Positions 26,281 through 39,944 are shown, numbered from the stretch's first letter. The stretch: 64,000 nucleotides of DNA from Novosphingobium sp. (GCA_017744735.1 JAGIAR010000011.1:1-64000), one strand, 5' to 3'. Program-made: numbers and translations. Notes: generated from the sequence alone by a model not told the origin.

Positions 26281-27008
26281 CAGGCAGTCGCCACGCTGTG
26301 CGAGACGTCGCCCGCATGGATTACGCGGATGCTGCCGTCGTTGAGCTGCAACTTGAGGCCGCCGTCCTGCGCCAGCCCGGCAAAGGCGCCCTCGATCCGC
26401 TCCGGCCCGCCATTGCTGACGTTGAGCCGGGTCCCTTGCGGATGCGCCGCCGCGGACCAGCGCGCGACCACCTGGTCGAGCCCGTAGGTCCGCCAGCGCT
26501 CGACCTCTTCGGCAAAATTGTGCGCCAGATCCGCCGCGAACGCATCGCGATCCGGCGGGGGGCCGAACTGGCCGAGCGATACCGCCTTCGCCCCGGCGAC
26601 CATCGGCGTCTTCGCGAGGTTGACACCGATCCCGACCACCACTGCATCGCCTTCGCGCTCAAGCAGGATTCCGGCGATCTTGCCGCCACCGAGCAGCAAG
26701 TCGTTGGGCCATTTGAGCTCAAGTGCAGCGGGAAGCAACATCCGGCTGAAAACGGTCTCGAACACCGCAAGGCCGGCAACCAGCGCAAGCGTGGCAGCCG
26801 CCGGCTCACGTCCGGTCAGCCGCACTACGGTCGAGCCCATGAAGTTGCCGAGCACGCTGCTCCATTCGCGGCCGTGCCGGCCACGCCCGGCGGTCTGACG
26901 ATCGGCTAGCAGCCAGAAGCCTTCCGGCACCGCTTCGCCGCCGCGCAGGCGCGCGATCAGGTCGGCATTGGTCGAGCCGGTTTCGGGAAGTGTTTCGATC
27001 TTGTTCAA
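26280..27008 (-). CDS. birA: Biotin--[acetyl-CoA-carboxylase] ligase (catalytic domain only)
   Basis: This enzyme attaches biotin to the carboxyl carrier protein of acetyl-CoA carboxylase. The 242-residue class I form starts directly with the catalytic domain ([13 protein letters not shown]). It contains the biotinyl-AMP loop [28 protein letters not shown], and [13 protein letters not shown], plus a small C-terminal SH3-like domain. It lacks the N-terminal DNA-binding domain of E. coli BirA, so it is not expected to repress biotin genes. It follows nuoN by 4 nt. Confidence 0.96.
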   Translation of the reverse strand: MNKIETLPETGSTNADLIARLRGGEAVPEGFWLLADRQTAGRGRHGREWSSVLGNFMGSTVVRLTGREPAAATLALVAGLAVFETVFSRMLLPAALELKWPNDLLLGGGKIAGILLEREGDAVVVGIGVNLAKTPMVAGAKAVSLGQFGPPPDRDAFAADLAHNFAEEVERWRTYGLDQVVARWSAAAHPQGTRLNVSNGGPERIEGAFAGLAQDGGLKLQLNDGSIRVIHAGDVSHSVATA

Positions 27009-27012
27009 ACGA

Positions 27013-28476
27013 TCATCCGCCCAGGAACAGGGCGGCAGCGGCCTTGTCCGCCAACGCGCCCAGCCAGGGCGTCAGGATATACCCAAGCGGCGAGATGACA
27101 ACCGCGGAGATGATCAGCAACGCCCAGTGCGCCCCATCGCTCGCGCCGCGGACCTTGTCGGCAGGCTCGTCGAAATACATCACCTTGACGATCTTGATGT
27201 AATAGAACGCGCCGATCACCGAGGCCGCGATACCGATCGCCGCGAGCGGAACGAAGCCCGCGTTCACCGCGGCCTGGAACACCACGAACTTGCCCCAGAA
27301 GCCGAACAGCGGCGGGATGCCGGCAAGGCTGAACATCACCATCGCCAGGCACAGCGCGAGCGCCGGGCGGGTGCGGGAAAGGCCCGCGAGATCGGCAATC
27401 GCCTCCACCGGCTCGCCAGCCTCATCCTTGAGCATCAGCACCGAAACGAACCCGCCGATCGTCATCGCCACGTAGATCGCGAGATAGACCAGCATCGCCG
27501 AAGCGCCCGCCTGCGTCCCCGCGGCGAGGCCGATCAGGATGAAGCCGACGTTGTTGATCGAGGAATAGGCGAGCAGGCGCTTGATGTTCGACTGGCCGAT
27601 CGCGCCCAGCGCACCGACCACGATCGAGGCGAGCGCGGCGAAGATCACAATCTGGCGCCACGCCTCGGCCTGCGCGCCGAACGCATCGAGCGTGACCCGC
27701 GCGGTCAGCGCCATCGCGGCGACCTTGGGCGCCGAAGCGAAGAAGGTGGTCACCGGCGTCGGCGCGCCTTCGTAGACGTCGGGCGTCCACATGTGGAACG
27801 GCACCGCGCTGATCTTGAACGCCAGGCTGGCGAGCACGAAGATCACCCCGAACAGCGCGCCGGTCTGCATCGGGCCGGTCAACGCGGCGTGGATGCCTTC
27901 GAAGCCGGTGGTGCCGCTGAAGCCGTAGGTCAGGCTCATCCCGAACAGCAGGATGCCCGAGGCCAGCGCGCCGAGCACGAAGTACTTGAGGCCCGCTTCG
28001 GCCGAGCGGTCGTCGGTGCGCAGGAAGGATGCCAGCACATAGGCGGCGAGGCTGTTGAGCTCGAGCCCGATGTAGAGCGTGATCAGATCCCGCGCCGACA
28101 CCATGATGCACATGCCGATCACCGCCAGCAGCACCAGCACCGGATATTCGGCACGCATGGCGCGGAAACGCTCGAAGAACGCCGGGGCGATCACCAGCGA
28201 AGCGCCGGCGGCCGCGAAGATCATCAACTTGGCCATGCCCGCAAAGGCATCGGCCGCGAACTGGCCGCCGAAGGCCAGCGTGTCAGGCCCGCTCGCCCCG
28301 CCGCAGACCGACGGCGCGACGAGTGCGAAGGCCGCGCCGAGTGCGACGCAGGCGGCAACGCTGATCGCGCGCGACGCCTTGTCGCCCGCCCAGGCGGACA
28401 CCAGCAGCAGAACCAGCGCCGCGATCGAGAGGATCTCTTCGGGCAGGATCAGGTGAAGGGAAGCGGCGAAGTCCAT
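27013..28476 (-). CDS. nuoN: NADH-quinone oxidoreductase subunit N
   Basis: NuoN is one of three antiporter-like proton-pumping subunits in the complex I membrane arm. The 487-residue protein has about 14 transmembrane helices. It carries the conserved LYIGLELNSLAAYVL glutamate helix, the LKYFVLGALASGILLFG lysine helix, the PFHMWTPDVYEGAPTPVT signature and KRLLAYSSINNVGF. It overlaps nuoM by 1 nt (TGATG). As last of the 14 nuo genes, it leads straight into birA. Confidence 0.98.
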   Translation of the reverse strand: MDFAASLHLILPEEILSIAALVLLLVSAWAGDKASRAISVAACVALGAAFALVAPSVCGGASGPDTLAFGGQFAADAFAGMAKLMIFAAAGASLVIAPAFFERFRAMRAEYPVLVLLAVIGMCIMVSARDLITLYIGLELNSLAAYVLASFLRTDDRSAEAGLKYFVLGALASGILLFGMSLTYGFSGTTGFEGIHAALTGPMQTGALFGVIFVLASLAFKISAVPFHMWTPDVYEGAPTPVTTFFASAPKVAAMALTARVTLDAFGAQAEAWRQIVIFAALASIVVGALGAIGQSNIKRLLAYSSINNVGFILIGLAAGTQAGASAMLVYLAIYVAMTIGGFVSVLMLKDEAGEPVEAIADLAGLSRTRPALALCLAMVMFSLAGIPPLFGFWGKFVVFQAAVNAGFVPLAAIGIAASVIGAFYYIKIVKVMYFDEPADKVRGASDGAHWALLIISAVVISPLGYILTPWLGALADKAAAALFLGG

Positions 28477-30007
28477 CAGTGCGCCCCCTCGGCGTGTTCT
28501 TCATGAGCGGCGGAAGCCTTCGGCTCGCCGATCTTCAGCATCGAATCCCCTTCGGGCTTGGCCCGGGCGATCCGCGCGTCGAGCGCCGCGACATCCTTGC
28601 GCATCGGCGCGAGGAAGCTTTCGGGATAGACGCCCATCCACAGCACCGCGGCCGCGAGCGGCGCGAGCATCAGCCACTCGCGCGTATCGAGATCGGGCAT
28701 CGCGGCAGCGTCGGCATGCTTCTGCTCGCCGAACACCACCCGGGCGTAGAGATAGAGCATATAGGCCGCGCCCAGGATGATGCCGGTGGTGCAGACGAAG
28801 GTCACCCAGGTCGATACCTGGTAGATCCCGACCAGCGAGAGGAACTCGCCTACGAAGTTGCTGGTGCCGGGCAGGCCGACCGACGCCATCGTGAACAGCA
28901 TGAAGAACAGCGCATATTTCGGCATGTTGATCGCAAGCCCGCCGTAACGCGCGATCTCGCGCGTGTGCAGCCGGTCGTAGATCACGCCGACGCAGAGGAA
29001 CAACGCGCCCGAAACGAGCCCGTGGCCGAGCATCACCATCATGCCGCCCTCGATGCCCTGCACGTTGAACGCGAACAGGCCGACGGTGACGATCGCCATG
29101 TGGGCGACCGAGGAATAGGCGATCAGCTTTTTCATGTCGTGCTGGACCAGCGCGATCAGGCTGGTGACCACCACCGCGACCATCGACAGGCCGAACACCA
29201 GCCACGCGAAATGCGCGGAGGCTTCGGGGAACATCGGCAGCGAGAAGCGGATGAAGCCGTAACCGCCCATCTTGAGCAGCACGCCGGCAAGGATCACCGA
29301 GCCGGCGGTCGGCGCCTGCACGTGCGCGTCGGGCAGCCAGGTGTGGACCGGCCACATCGGCATCTTCACCGCGAAGCTGGCGAAGAAGGCCAGGAACAGC
29401 CAGGTCTGCGCCTGGACCGGGAAGTCGTAGTTCATCAGCGTTGGGATGTCGGTGGTGCCGGCCTCGTGGACCATCCACAGCATCGCGATCAGCATCAGCA
29501 CCGAGCCGAGCAGCGTGTAGAGGAAGAATTTGTAGGCCGCGTAGATGCGGTTATCGCCGCCCCAGATGCCGATGATCAGGTACATCGGGATCAGGCCGGC
29601 TTCGAAGAAGATGTAGAACAGGTAGAGATCCTGCGCGGCGAACACGCCGATCATCAGGGTCTCCATCAGCAGGAACGCGGCCATGTATTCGCCGACGCGC
29701 TTGGTGATGCCGATCCAGCTCGCCCCGATGCAAATCGGCATCAGGAACACCGACAGGACGATCAGCAGCAGCGCAATGCCGTCGATGCCGAGCGCGTAGT
29801 TGAAGCCCGCGAACAGCGGCAGCCGTTCGGTGAACTGCCATTGCGCGCCGCCCACGTCGTAATTGGCCCACAGCAGGATGCCGAGCGCGAGATCGACCAG
29901 CGTCGCCGCCAGCGCGATCCAGCGCGCCGCCTTCGCCTCCGCGAACAGGCACGCCACCGCGCCGACCAGCGGCACCAGCAGCATCAGGGAAAGGATGGGA
30001 AAGCCGC

Positions 30008-30011
<4 letters not shown>
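28476..30011 (-). CDS. nuoM: NADH-quinone oxidoreductase subunit M
   Basis: NuoM is an antiporter-like proton-pumping subunit of complex I. The 511-residue, 14-helix protein has [21 protein letters not shown] (conserved Glu), [19 protein letters not shown], and [22 protein letters not shown]. It also has [12 protein letters not shown] and the [10 protein letters not shown] loop. A charged C-terminal tail of about 45 residues ends with His/Glu/Ala (EEHAEGAH). It overlaps nuoL by 4 nt and nuoN by 1 nt. Confidence 0.98.
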
Positions 30012-32092
<2,081 letters not shown>

Positions 32093-32099
32093 GAGAGGA

Positions 32100-32405
32100 T
32101 CACCCCTTCATCCGGTTGACGTCGTCGACCGCGATGGTGCCGCGGCCGCGGAAATAGATCACCAGGATCGCCAGCCCGATCGCCGCCTCGCCCGCCGCCA
32201 CGGTCAACACGAACATCGCGAAGATCTGGCCGGTGAGGTCGTGGAGGAAGGCGCTGAAGGCGACGAGGTTGATGTTCACCGCAAGCAGGATCAGCTCGAT
32301 CGCCATCAGGATCACGATCACGTTCTTGCGGTTGAGGAAGATGCCGAGCACGCCGAGCACGAACAGGATCGAGCTGACGGTGACGTAATGTTCGATGCCG
32401 ATCAC
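32100..32405 (-). CDS. nuoK: NADH-quinone oxidoreductase subunit K, GTG start
   Basis: NuoK is a three-helix membrane subunit of complex I at the quinone-to-pump coupling region. The 101-residue protein begins [22 protein letters not shown] after a GTG at 32405 and contains the conserved membrane glutamates in [17 protein letters not shown] and [17 protein letters not shown]. No ATG is available at the conserved N-terminus, and the GTG overlaps the nuoJ stop (GTGA), which supports it. The C-terminus is DDVNRMKG, typical of sphingomonads. Confidence 0.96.
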   Translation of the reverse strand: MIGIEHYVTVSSILFVLGVLGIFLNRKNVIVILMAIELILLAVNINLVAFSAFLHDLTGQIFAMFVLTVAAGEAAIGLAILVIYFRGRGTIAVDDVNRMKG

Positions 32406-33019
32406 AGCCGCACCCCCTTGCCCACTTCGGGCTTCACATTGACGGTCGCCTCGTCGGGCCGGCGCTGGTTCTGCTTCGAAATGTTCTGCGGGCGGGTGTC
32501 CTTGCGCTCGCGATGGGTCAGCACGATCGCGCCGACCATCGCGACCAGCAGGATCAGGCCGGCGCTTTCGAACAGGAACAGATACTTGCCGTAAAGCAGC
32601 GCACCGATGCTCTGGATATTGCTCTTGTCGACCAGCGGCGCGGCCGAACCGTCGGGCGTGCCGAGATGCAGCGCGCCGAGCTTCTCGGCACCCATCCCCA
32701 GCACCAGCTCGCACACCAGCACCAGCGCGACGGCGATGCCGAGCGGGAAGTTCTTGACGAAGCCGGCGCGCAGTTCGGCGAAATCGATGTCGAGCATCAT
32801 CACCACGAACAGGAACAGCACCGCGACGGCGCCTACATAGACGATCACCAGCAGCATCGCGATGAATTCGGCGCCGACCAGGACCATCAGGCCAGCGGCG
32901 TTGAAGAAGGCGAGGATCAGCCACAACACCGAATGCACGGGGTTGCGCGACAGGATCACCCAGACCCCGGACAGGATCGTGAGGAAGGCGAAAAGGTAGA
33001 AGGCGAGGACCTGGATCAT
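32402..33019 (-). CDS. nuoJ: NADH-quinone oxidoreductase subunit J
   Basis: NuoJ is a five-helix membrane subunit of complex I. The 205-residue product contains the conserved helix 3 region with the pi-bulge ([20 protein letters not shown]) and the start [21 protein letters not shown]. The C-terminal 50 residues are hydrophilic ([20 protein letters not shown]), as usual in alphaproteobacteria. It follows nuoI by 15 nt and overlaps nuoK by 4 nt. Confidence 0.97.
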   Translation of the reverse strand: MIQVLAFYLFAFLTILSGVWVILSRNPVHSVLWLILAFFNAAGLMVLVGAEFIAMLLVIVYVGAVAVLFLFVVMMLDIDFAELRAGFVKNFPLGIAVALVLVCELVLGMGAEKLGALHLGTPDGSAAPLVDKSNIQSIGALLYGKYLFLFESAGLILLVAMVGAIVLTHRERKDTRPQNISKQNQRRPDEATVNVKPEVGKGVRL

Positions 33020-33034
33020 GCTTGCGCGCGGCCC

Positions 33035-33520
33035 CTATCGATACGGCGCATCGGCTTCAAGGTTCGCGGCGATAGCCCGCTCCCACTTGTCCCCGTTCGC
33101 CAGGAGTTTGGCCTTGTCGTAGAGCAGTTCTTCGCGCGTTTCGGTCGCATATTCGAAGTTCGGCCCTTCGACGACCGCGTCCACCGGGCAGGCTTCCTGA
33201 CAGAAGCCGCAGAAGATGCACTTGGTCATGTCGATGTCGTAGCGGGTGGTGCGGCGGCTGCCGTCCTCGCGCGGTTCGCTCTCGATCGTGATCGCCTGCG
33301 CGGGGCACACGGCCTCGCACAATTTGCACGCGATGCAGCGTTCCTCGCCGTTCGGATAGCGCCGCAGCGCATGCTCGCCGCGGAAGCGCGGGCTGAGCGG
33401 GTTCTTCTCGAACGGATAGTTGATCGTCGCCTTGGGCTTGAAGAAATACTTCAGCGTGAGGGCATGCGCCTTCACGAACTCCCACAGGGTGAACGACTTG
33501 ATGAAATAGGCGACGCTCAT
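33035..33520 (-). CDS. nuoI: NADH-quinone oxidoreductase subunit I
   Basis: NuoI carries the N6a and N6b [4Fe-4S] clusters that pass electrons to NuoB. The 161-residue protein has an amphipathic N-terminal helix ([17 protein letters not shown]), then [29 protein letters not shown] and [16 protein letters not shown], the two 4Cys motifs, and a normal C-terminus ([18 protein letters not shown]). It overlaps the extra secreted-protein gene by 4 nt (ATGA), so that gene rather than nuoH is its immediate neighbour. Confidence 0.98.
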   Translation of the reverse strand: MSVAYFIKSFTLWEFVKAHALTLKYFFKPKATINYPFEKNPLSPRFRGEHALRRYPNGEERCIACKLCEAVCPAQAITIESEPREDGSRRTTRYDIDMTKCIFCGFCQEACPVDAVVEGPNFEYATETREELLYDKAKLLANGDKWERAIAANLEADAPYR

Positions 33521-34050
33521 GCTGCGTTCCTTTTCATGACGACCGGTAACGTGACGAGCCGATCAAAGTCGGAGCCAGTGCCTGCAGGGATGTCGGAACC
33601 GCAATTGCCCAAATATCCCAAATCTTCATTTGCCTTCTTAGGTTTGTGGTTGGGAAGAAGCGAGGCAACGTATTTGCTCATGTTCCCCGGTGCCCGAGCA
33701 CCAACGAGCGTCCAACCTCGATCTCCAGAACCGAATTTGGCAACAAAACCAGCGTCGCCGCTCGGTCGCCTTGCATCGACATCCTTTACGCGGACGAGTG
33801 AATTCGGATCGAAAATGCGTGCGGTCACTTTGTCGGTGTCGTTGGCTATCGGCGCGGAAAGCTCCACGCCTAACAAGCGATAGTCACCCTTCGTCGGATC
33901 CCCCGCCATTCCGTTCTTACGGACGGCGTCAATGTCGATCTGCGCGAAATAACATGCAAAAACGATCGGCTCGTTCGGCAAAGCACCGTGAGCCGCACCA
34001 ACCTGCATACACGCGGCGACCAAGGCGCAAAGGCGCACGGGTATCCTCAT
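33517..34050 (-). CDS. Secreted hypothetical protein inserted between nuoH and nuoI
   Basis: I do not recognise this 177-residue family. A signal peptide is evident (about residues 1-22, [15 protein letters not shown]), so it should be periplasmic. The mature part has a cysteine in [11 protein letters not shown], one in GNCGSDIP, and no further motif. Its DNA is clearly poorer in G+C than the neighbours: 33601-33660 has 25 G/C out of 60. This suggests a later arrival. Yet it overlaps nuoH (upstream) and nuoI (downstream) by exact ATGA junctions, so it is translationally coupled inside the complex I operon. A role in complex I is not implied by sequence. Confidence 0.7.
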   Translation of the reverse strand: MRIPVRLCALVAACMQVGAAHGALPNEPIVFACYFAQIDIDAVRKNGMAGDPTKGDYRLLGVELSAPIANDTDKVTARIFDPNSLVRVKDVDARRPSGDAGFVAKFGSGDRGWTLVGARAPGNMSKYVASLLPNHKPKKANEDLGYLGNCGSDIPAGTGSDFDRLVTLPVVMKRNAA

Positions 34051-35114
34051 GCGCCGTACCTCGTGAGCATGAGCCAGCCCGAGACCAGCACGACGAACAG
34101 CAGGCTGGTCGGCAGGAAGATCTTCCAGCCGAGACGCATCAGCTGGTCGTAGCGGTACCGCGGGACGGTCGCCTTCACCCAGCTGAAGATGAAGAAGAAG
34201 AAGAATATCTTGAGCAGCAGCCAGATGAAGCCGAACGACACGTAGGTGCCGAACAGCGTCGCGCCATAGAGCGGCGCCCAGTCGAGCGGCGGGAGCCAGC
34301 CACCGAAGAACAGCACCGCGTTGAGCGTGCACATCAGCAGCACGTTGGCATATTCGCCGAGCCAGAACAGCGCAAAGCTCATCGAGGAATATTCGGTCTG
34401 GTAGCCGGCGACGAGCTCGCTCTCGGCCTCGGTCAGGTCGAACGGCGCGCGCGCGGTTTCGGCCATGCCCGAGATCAGGAACATCACCCACATCGGGAAC
34501 AGTAGCGGGTTCGCGACGAAGCCGTTGATCAGCCAGACATGGTCGCGCTGCGCCTCGACGATCGCGTTCAGGTTGAAGCTGCCGGCCCACAGGACCACGC
34601 AAATCAGGATGAAGCCGATCGAGACTTCGTAGGAAATCATCTGGGCGGCAGCGCGCATCGCGCTGAAGAACGGGTATTTCGAGTTGGACGCCCAGCCCGA
34701 GATCACCACCCCGTAAACCCCGAGCGACGAGATCGCGAGGATGTAGAGCAGGCCGACGTTGATGTCCGCCAGCACCGCGCCCGAATTGAACGGGATCACC
34801 GCCCAGGCCATCAGCGCGACGGTGAAGGTGATGATCGGCGCGATCAGGAACAGGCCCTTGTTCGACGCCGAGGGAACGATGGTTTCCTGCAGGAACACCT
34901 TGAGGCCGTCGGCGAAGCTCTGCAGCAGGCCGAACGGGCCGACCACGTTCGGGCCGCGGCGCAGCGCCATCGAGGCCCAGATCTTGCGGTCGACATAGAT
35001 GATCATCGCGACCGCGAGCATCAGCGGCAGCGCGATCAGCAAGATCCCGCAGATCGTCGCGACGAACCACGCCCAGCCATAGGGCATTCCGAGGGTTTCG
35101 AAGAACGCAGTCAT
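34047..35114 (-). CDS. nuoH: NADH-quinone oxidoreductase subunit H
   Basis: NuoH forms the quinone-binding interface at the base of the membrane arm. The 355-residue protein starts at the ATG at 35114 ([16 protein letters not shown]) and shows [68 protein letters not shown], and [14 protein letters not shown]. The open frame extends far upstream on top of nuoG, but that is a shadow. It overlaps nuoG by 4 nt and the inserted secreted-protein gene by 4 nt. Confidence 0.98.
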   Translation of the reverse strand: MTAFFETLGMPYGWAWFVATICGILLIALPLMLAVAMIIYVDRKIWASMALRRGPNVVGPFGLLQSFADGLKVFLQETIVPSASNKGLFLIAPIITFTVALMAWAVIPFNSGAVLADINVGLLYILAISSLGVYGVVISGWASNSKYPFFSAMRAAAQMISYEVSIGFILICVVLWAGSFNLNAIVEAQRDHVWLINGFVANPLLFPMWVMFLISGMAETARAPFDLTEAESELVAGYQTEYSSMSFALFWLGEYANVLLMCTLNAVLFFGGWLPPLDWAPLYGATLFGTYVSFGFIWLLLKIFFFFFIFSWVKATVPRYRYDQLMRLGWKIFLPTSLLFVVLVSGWLMLTRYGA

Positions 35115-37124
35115 TCCGCCGCCTCCGCCAGCTCGTCGCCGTGGAGCAGTTCGGCCGAGCATTGCTGCATCGTGCCGCTTGCGCGGGCGATCGGGTTGGT
35201 GAGGTAGAAGTCCTTGATCGGATAGCGGATTTCGCCGCCGAGCTTGTCGCCCTTCAGCTTCGGAAGCTTCTGCCCGTAATCGGCCAGCCCTTCCTCGCCC
35301 AGCGCCGGAACTTCGGCGATCATCGCGGCCTGCAATTCGACAAAGCTGTCGAAGCCGACCGAGACGCCCAGCGCATCGGCCAGCGCGCGCAGGATCGTCC
35401 AGTCCTCGCGTGCATCGCCGGGGGCGAACACCGCCTTGTCGGCGAATTGCACGCGGCCTTCGGTATTGACGTAGGTCCCCGCCTTCTCGGTGAAGGCCGA
35501 ACCCGGTAGCACGATGTCGGCCGCATGGGCGCCCTTGTCGCCGTGATGGCCGATATAGACCTTGAGGCTGCCCGCGAAGGCGCTGAAATCGACCTCGTCG
35601 GCGCCGAGCGCGAGCAGCAGCTTGGGCTGCGCCTTCACGAGATCGGCCATCCCGCCCGTCTGGGCAAAACCGAGCATCAGCCCGCCCATCCGCGCGGCGG
35701 AGAAGTGCAGGACGTTGAAGCCGTTCCACCCGTCACGGACCAGCTTCCACTTGGCCGCCAGATCGAGCGCCTTCGCATGCGCGCCGGCAACCAGTCCGCC
35801 GCCGCCGAGGATGATCGCCGGGCGTTCGGCCTTGCTCATCGCCTCTTCGACGTCGGCGGTGAGCTTGTCGAGCACCGCCACGTCGGCGCCGAGGAAGGTC
35901 GCCGCATAGGTCGGCTCCCACACCGGGCCGATCACGAAGATCTTCGCGCCGGCCTTGGCCGCCTTGCGCAGGCGGACATTCACCAGCGGCGCTTCCCAGC
36001 GCAGATTGCTGCCGACGATCAGGATCGCATCGGCCTTCTCGATCCCGGCGAAGGTCGAGTTGAAGTTCACGCCCGCGAGATTCGACGTGTCGTAGGCCAT
36101 GCCGGTCTGTCGGCCTTCGAGCAGGTCGGAACCGAGCGCATTGACCAGCTTCTTGGCGGCGAACATCGTCTCGCAATCGAGCAAATCGCCCGCGACCGCC
36201 GCAACGCTGCTGCCGGGCTTTACCGCCGCGATCGCCGCGAAGGCATCGTTCCAGCTGGCAGCTTCGAGCTTGCCGGCGCCCCCGTTTTCTTTTCGGCGGA
36301 TCCAGACCTTATCGAGCCGGCGGCGGGTCAGGCCTTCGACCTGGTAGCGCGCCTTGTCGCTGATCCATTCCTCGTTGACGTCGTCATTGGTGCGCGGAAG
36401 CACGCGCAGCACTTCGCGCCCGCGGCTGTCGACGCGGATATTCGCGCCGACCGCGTCGGAAACGTCGATCGACAGGGTCTTCTTGAGCTCCCACGGCCGC
36501 GCTTCGAACGCATAGGGGCGCGACGTAAGCGCGCCGACCGGGCACAAATCGATCACATTGGCCGACAGCTCGTGCTTGGCCGCGTGTTCGAGATAGGTGG
36601 TGATCTGCATGTTCTCGCCGCGATAGAGCGCGCCGATCTCGTCCACCCCGGCGATCTCTTCGGAGAAGCGCACGCAGCGGGTGCAGTGGATGCAGCGGGT
36701 CATCACCGTCTTGATCAGCGGACCCATGTATTTCTCGGTGACCGCGCGCTTGTTCTCGTCGTAGCGCGAGTGGCCGCGGCCGTAGCCCATGGCCTGGTCC
36801 TGCAGGTCGCATTCGCCGCCCTGGTCGCAGATCGGGCAATCGAGCGGGTGGTTGATGAGGAGGAACTCCATCACCCCTTCGCGCGCCTTCTTGACCATTT
36901 CGCTGTCGGTGCGGATTTCCTGCCCCTCGCCCGCCGGCAGCGCGCAGCTCGCCTGCGGCTTGGGCGGCCCAGGCTTCACTTCGACCAGGCACATGCGGCA
37001 ATTGCCCGCGATGCTCAGGCGCTCGTGATAGCAGAAACGCGGAATTTCCTTGCCCGCGGCCTCGCAGGCCTGGAGCACGGTCGCCCCGGCGGGGACTTCG
37101 ACCTCGATGCCGTCGACGGTGAGC

Positions 37125-37132
<8 letters not shown>
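35111..37132 (-). CDS. nuoG: NADH-quinone oxidoreductase subunit G
   Basis: NuoG is the large peripheral-arm subunit carrying N1b [2Fe-2S], N4 and N5 clusters. The 673-residue protein begins [24 protein letters not shown]. It has the ferredoxin-like cysteines ([17 protein letters not shown]), the [19 protein letters not shown] His/Cys cluster site, [16 protein letters not shown] and [15 protein letters not shown] molybdopterin-oxidoreductase-like C-terminal domain without cofactor residues follows. The start ATG at 37132 overlaps the end of nuoF by 8 nt. Length matches the short alphaproteobacterial type. Confidence 0.98.
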
Positions 37133-38422
<1,290 letters not shown>

Positions 38423-38423
<1 letters not shown>

Positions 38424-38563
38424 CAGAGGACCCCTCCGAAATAGAGATAGGCGGCAAGGCCGATCACGGCGAGCATCGCCACCATCTTGATCAGCCCGCT
38501 GAGGACCTTCCAGGCGATGAACACGCCAACGACTGCAATGCCCGCGGGAACGACGACGTCCAT
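38423..38563 (-). CDS. 46-residue single-pass membrane protein between nuoE and nuoF
   Basis: This very small gene encodes [20 protein letters not shown] followed by a second hydrophobic stretch ([20 protein letters not shown]), so one or two membrane helices. There is no recognisable family. It is fused into the operon by 1-nt overlaps at both ends (TAATG with the upstream small gene, TGATG with nuoF). That arrangement supports its being translated. It may be a complex I accessory or assembly protein, but that is inference. Confidence 0.6.
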
Positions 38564-38730
38564 TACTGTGCCCCCCGCGACTTGCGCGACGTGAAGATTC
38601 CGAGGCCGCCGAACAAGCAGCCCAGGATGATCCACACCACCCAGGAACCGCCGTTGATGAACTTGAACAGCCCCAGCAGGAGGAAGATGATCCCGAGGAT
38701 CGGCGGGCCGGCCTTGGCGGGCGTGGTCAT
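38563..38730 (-). CDS. 55-residue membrane protein between nuoE and nuoF
   Basis: This small gene encodes [10 protein letters not shown] followed by two hydrophobic segments ([32 protein letters not shown]) and a basic tail (TSRKSRGAQ). The family is unknown. It overlaps the nuoE stop by 1 nt when started at 38730. An ATG two codons earlier (38736) is an alternative. The two-helix hairpin topology and the coupled position argue for a membrane partner of the neighbouring complex I subunits, but no function is known. Confidence 0.6.
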   Translation of the reverse strand: MTTPAKAGPPILGIIFLLLGLFKFINGGSWVVWIILGCLFGGLGIFTSRKSRGAQ

Positions 38731-39398
38731 CACCATTCCCCCCGATAATCGTGGTTTTCCTTGACCATCGCAGTCAGCGTGGTTGGCCCGCCTTCCGGCT
38801 CGACCGTGTGACGGTTCTTGAGCTGGGTACCGGCCTTGGGCTGCTTGCCCTCGGCCAGCGCGCCGAGGATCGCGTCGAGGCTTTCGGCGGTCAGATCTTC
38901 GTAATTGTCGTCGTTGATCTGCACCATCGGCGCCGAGGCGCAATTGCCCATGCATTCTACCTCGGTCAGCGTCCACAGCCCATCATCGCTGACATGGCCG
39001 AAGTGCATCCCGCGCTTCTTGCAGGCGGCGATCAGATCGTCCGAGCCGCGCAGCATGCACGGCGTGGTCCCGCAGACCTGCACGTGATAGCGGCCGACCG
39101 GCACGAGGTTATACATGAAATAGAAGGTCGCGACCTCGACCACGCGGATGATCGGCATGTCGAGATAGGCCGCGACATATTCCATCACCGGCAGCGGCAG
39201 CCAGCCCTGCGTGTTCGTTTCGGCACCGACCTGGCGCTGGGCGAGATCGAGCAGCGGCATCACCGACGAGCGCTGGCGCCCGGCCGGATAGCGCGCGACG
39301 ATCTCCTTCGCCTTGGCGACATTCGCCTCGTTCCAGGCAAAGCCAGACCAGCGGGCGCGCAGCTCGGGCGTGTCGGGTTCGAGATGACGGTCAGCCAC
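38730..39398 (-). CDS. nuoE: NADH-quinone oxidoreductase subunit E
   Basis: NuoE carries the N1a [2Fe-2S] cluster. The protein shows YPAGRQRSSVMPLLDLAQRQ, VATFYFMYNLVPVGRYHVQVC, and the cluster cysteines in CGTTPCMLRG and VECMGNCASAPM, followed by a C-terminal extension (KNRHTVEPEGGPTT). I place the start at the GTG at 39398 (ADRHLEPDTPELRARW, 222 residues), preceded by a GGAAGGGG Shine-Dalgarno about 8 nt away. The earlier ATG at 39425 would add 9 residues, but it lies inside a palindromic repeat. Upstream comes the repeat and two extra genes separating nuoE from nuoD. Confidence 0.95.
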   Translation of the reverse strand: MADRHLEPDTPELRARWSGFAWNEANVAKAKEIVARYPAGRQRSSVMPLLDLAQRQVGAETNTQGWLPLPVMEYVAAYLDMPIIRVVEVATFYFMYNLVPVGRYHVQVCGTTPCMLRGSDDLIAACKKRGMHFGHVSDDGLWTLTEVECMGNCASAPMVQINDDNYEDLTAESLDAILGALAEGKQPKAGTQLKNRHTVEPEGGPTTLTAMVKENHDYRGEW

Positions 39399-39420
39399 GA
39401 AGCGCGCCCCTTCCAGCTTC

Positions 39421-39558
39421 GTCATCCTGAACTTGTTTCAGGATCCATTTCGCCGATCCACCGAAGCGAGCGGCCACGCGCAAACCGGCAGGCTTGGCAG
39501 CGATGCGGCAACGATCGGCTTTGCGGCCCGATGGACCCTGAAACAAGTTCAGGGTGAC
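39421..39558. repeat. Pair of inverted REP-like palindromes upstream of nuoE
   Basis: Two 27-nt arms, 39421-39447 and 39532-39558, are inverted copies with 25 of 27 positions identical. Each arm is itself a small palindrome, with CCTGAA pairing with TTCAGG around ACTTGT. The 84-nt centre has no coding signal, though a short inverted GCCGATC/GATCGGC lies within it. The layout is that of a REP/BIME or MITE-type mobile intergenic element. It sits inside the nuo transcript between the NTF2-like gene and nuoE and would fold into a strong RNA structure. Confidence 0.8.
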
Positions 39559-39581
39559 GGAATTAAGGGCGATTTCACTGC

Positions 39582-39944
39582 TCACCGCACGAACTCCACG
39601 CGAGCACACTTCTCGCCTTCGAAAGTATAGATCGCGATCACGTCGAACGGCTCGACCAGCTCCGAACCGTCTGTGGCCGGGCCGCGGGTGACATGTTCGC
39701 GCATCAACACGTAATTGCCGATTTCCTGCGCTTCCTTGATCTCGGCATGGTTCTGCGGCCAGCGGGCGAAAGCAGCCTTCAGCCCCTCGCGCGTGCCTTC
39801 CTTGCCTTCGCGCACCACCGCGCCGCGGTAGTTTGCTTCGCAGGCGTCGTCGGTCATCAGCTCGACATAGGCGTCGGCATCCTGCGCGTTGTAATGCGCG
39901 ATCATCTGCTTCGCGGTTTCGAGGAGGTCAGTCACGGCAATCAC
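39582..39944 (-). CDS. SnoaL/NTF2-like protein inserted between nuoD and nuoE, GTG start
   Basis: This 120-residue cytoplasmic protein has the SnoaL/NTF2-like pattern: an N-terminal helix LLETAKQMIAHYNAQDADAYVELMTDDA, YRGAVVREGKEG, REHVTRGP, and a C-terminal VIAIYTFEGEKCARVEFVR. The fold hosts small-molecule isomerases, cyclases and binding proteins, and no catalytic assignment is possible here. The GTG start at 39944 overlaps the stop of the preceding gene (GTGA). A second GTG at 39935 is an alternative. It belongs to no known complex I module. Confidence 0.75.
   Translation of the reverse strand: MIAVTDLLETAKQMIAHYNAQDADAYVELMTDDACEANYRGAVVREGKEGTREGLKAAFARWPQNHAEIKEAQEIGNYVLMREHVTRGPATDGSELVEPFDVIAIYTFEGEKCARVEFVR

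Noticed and set aside
39399-39425. nuoE starting at the ATG at 39425
   Set aside because: The ATG belongs to the palindromic repeat arm. The GTG at 39398 has a good ribosome-binding site and fits the family N-terminus better.
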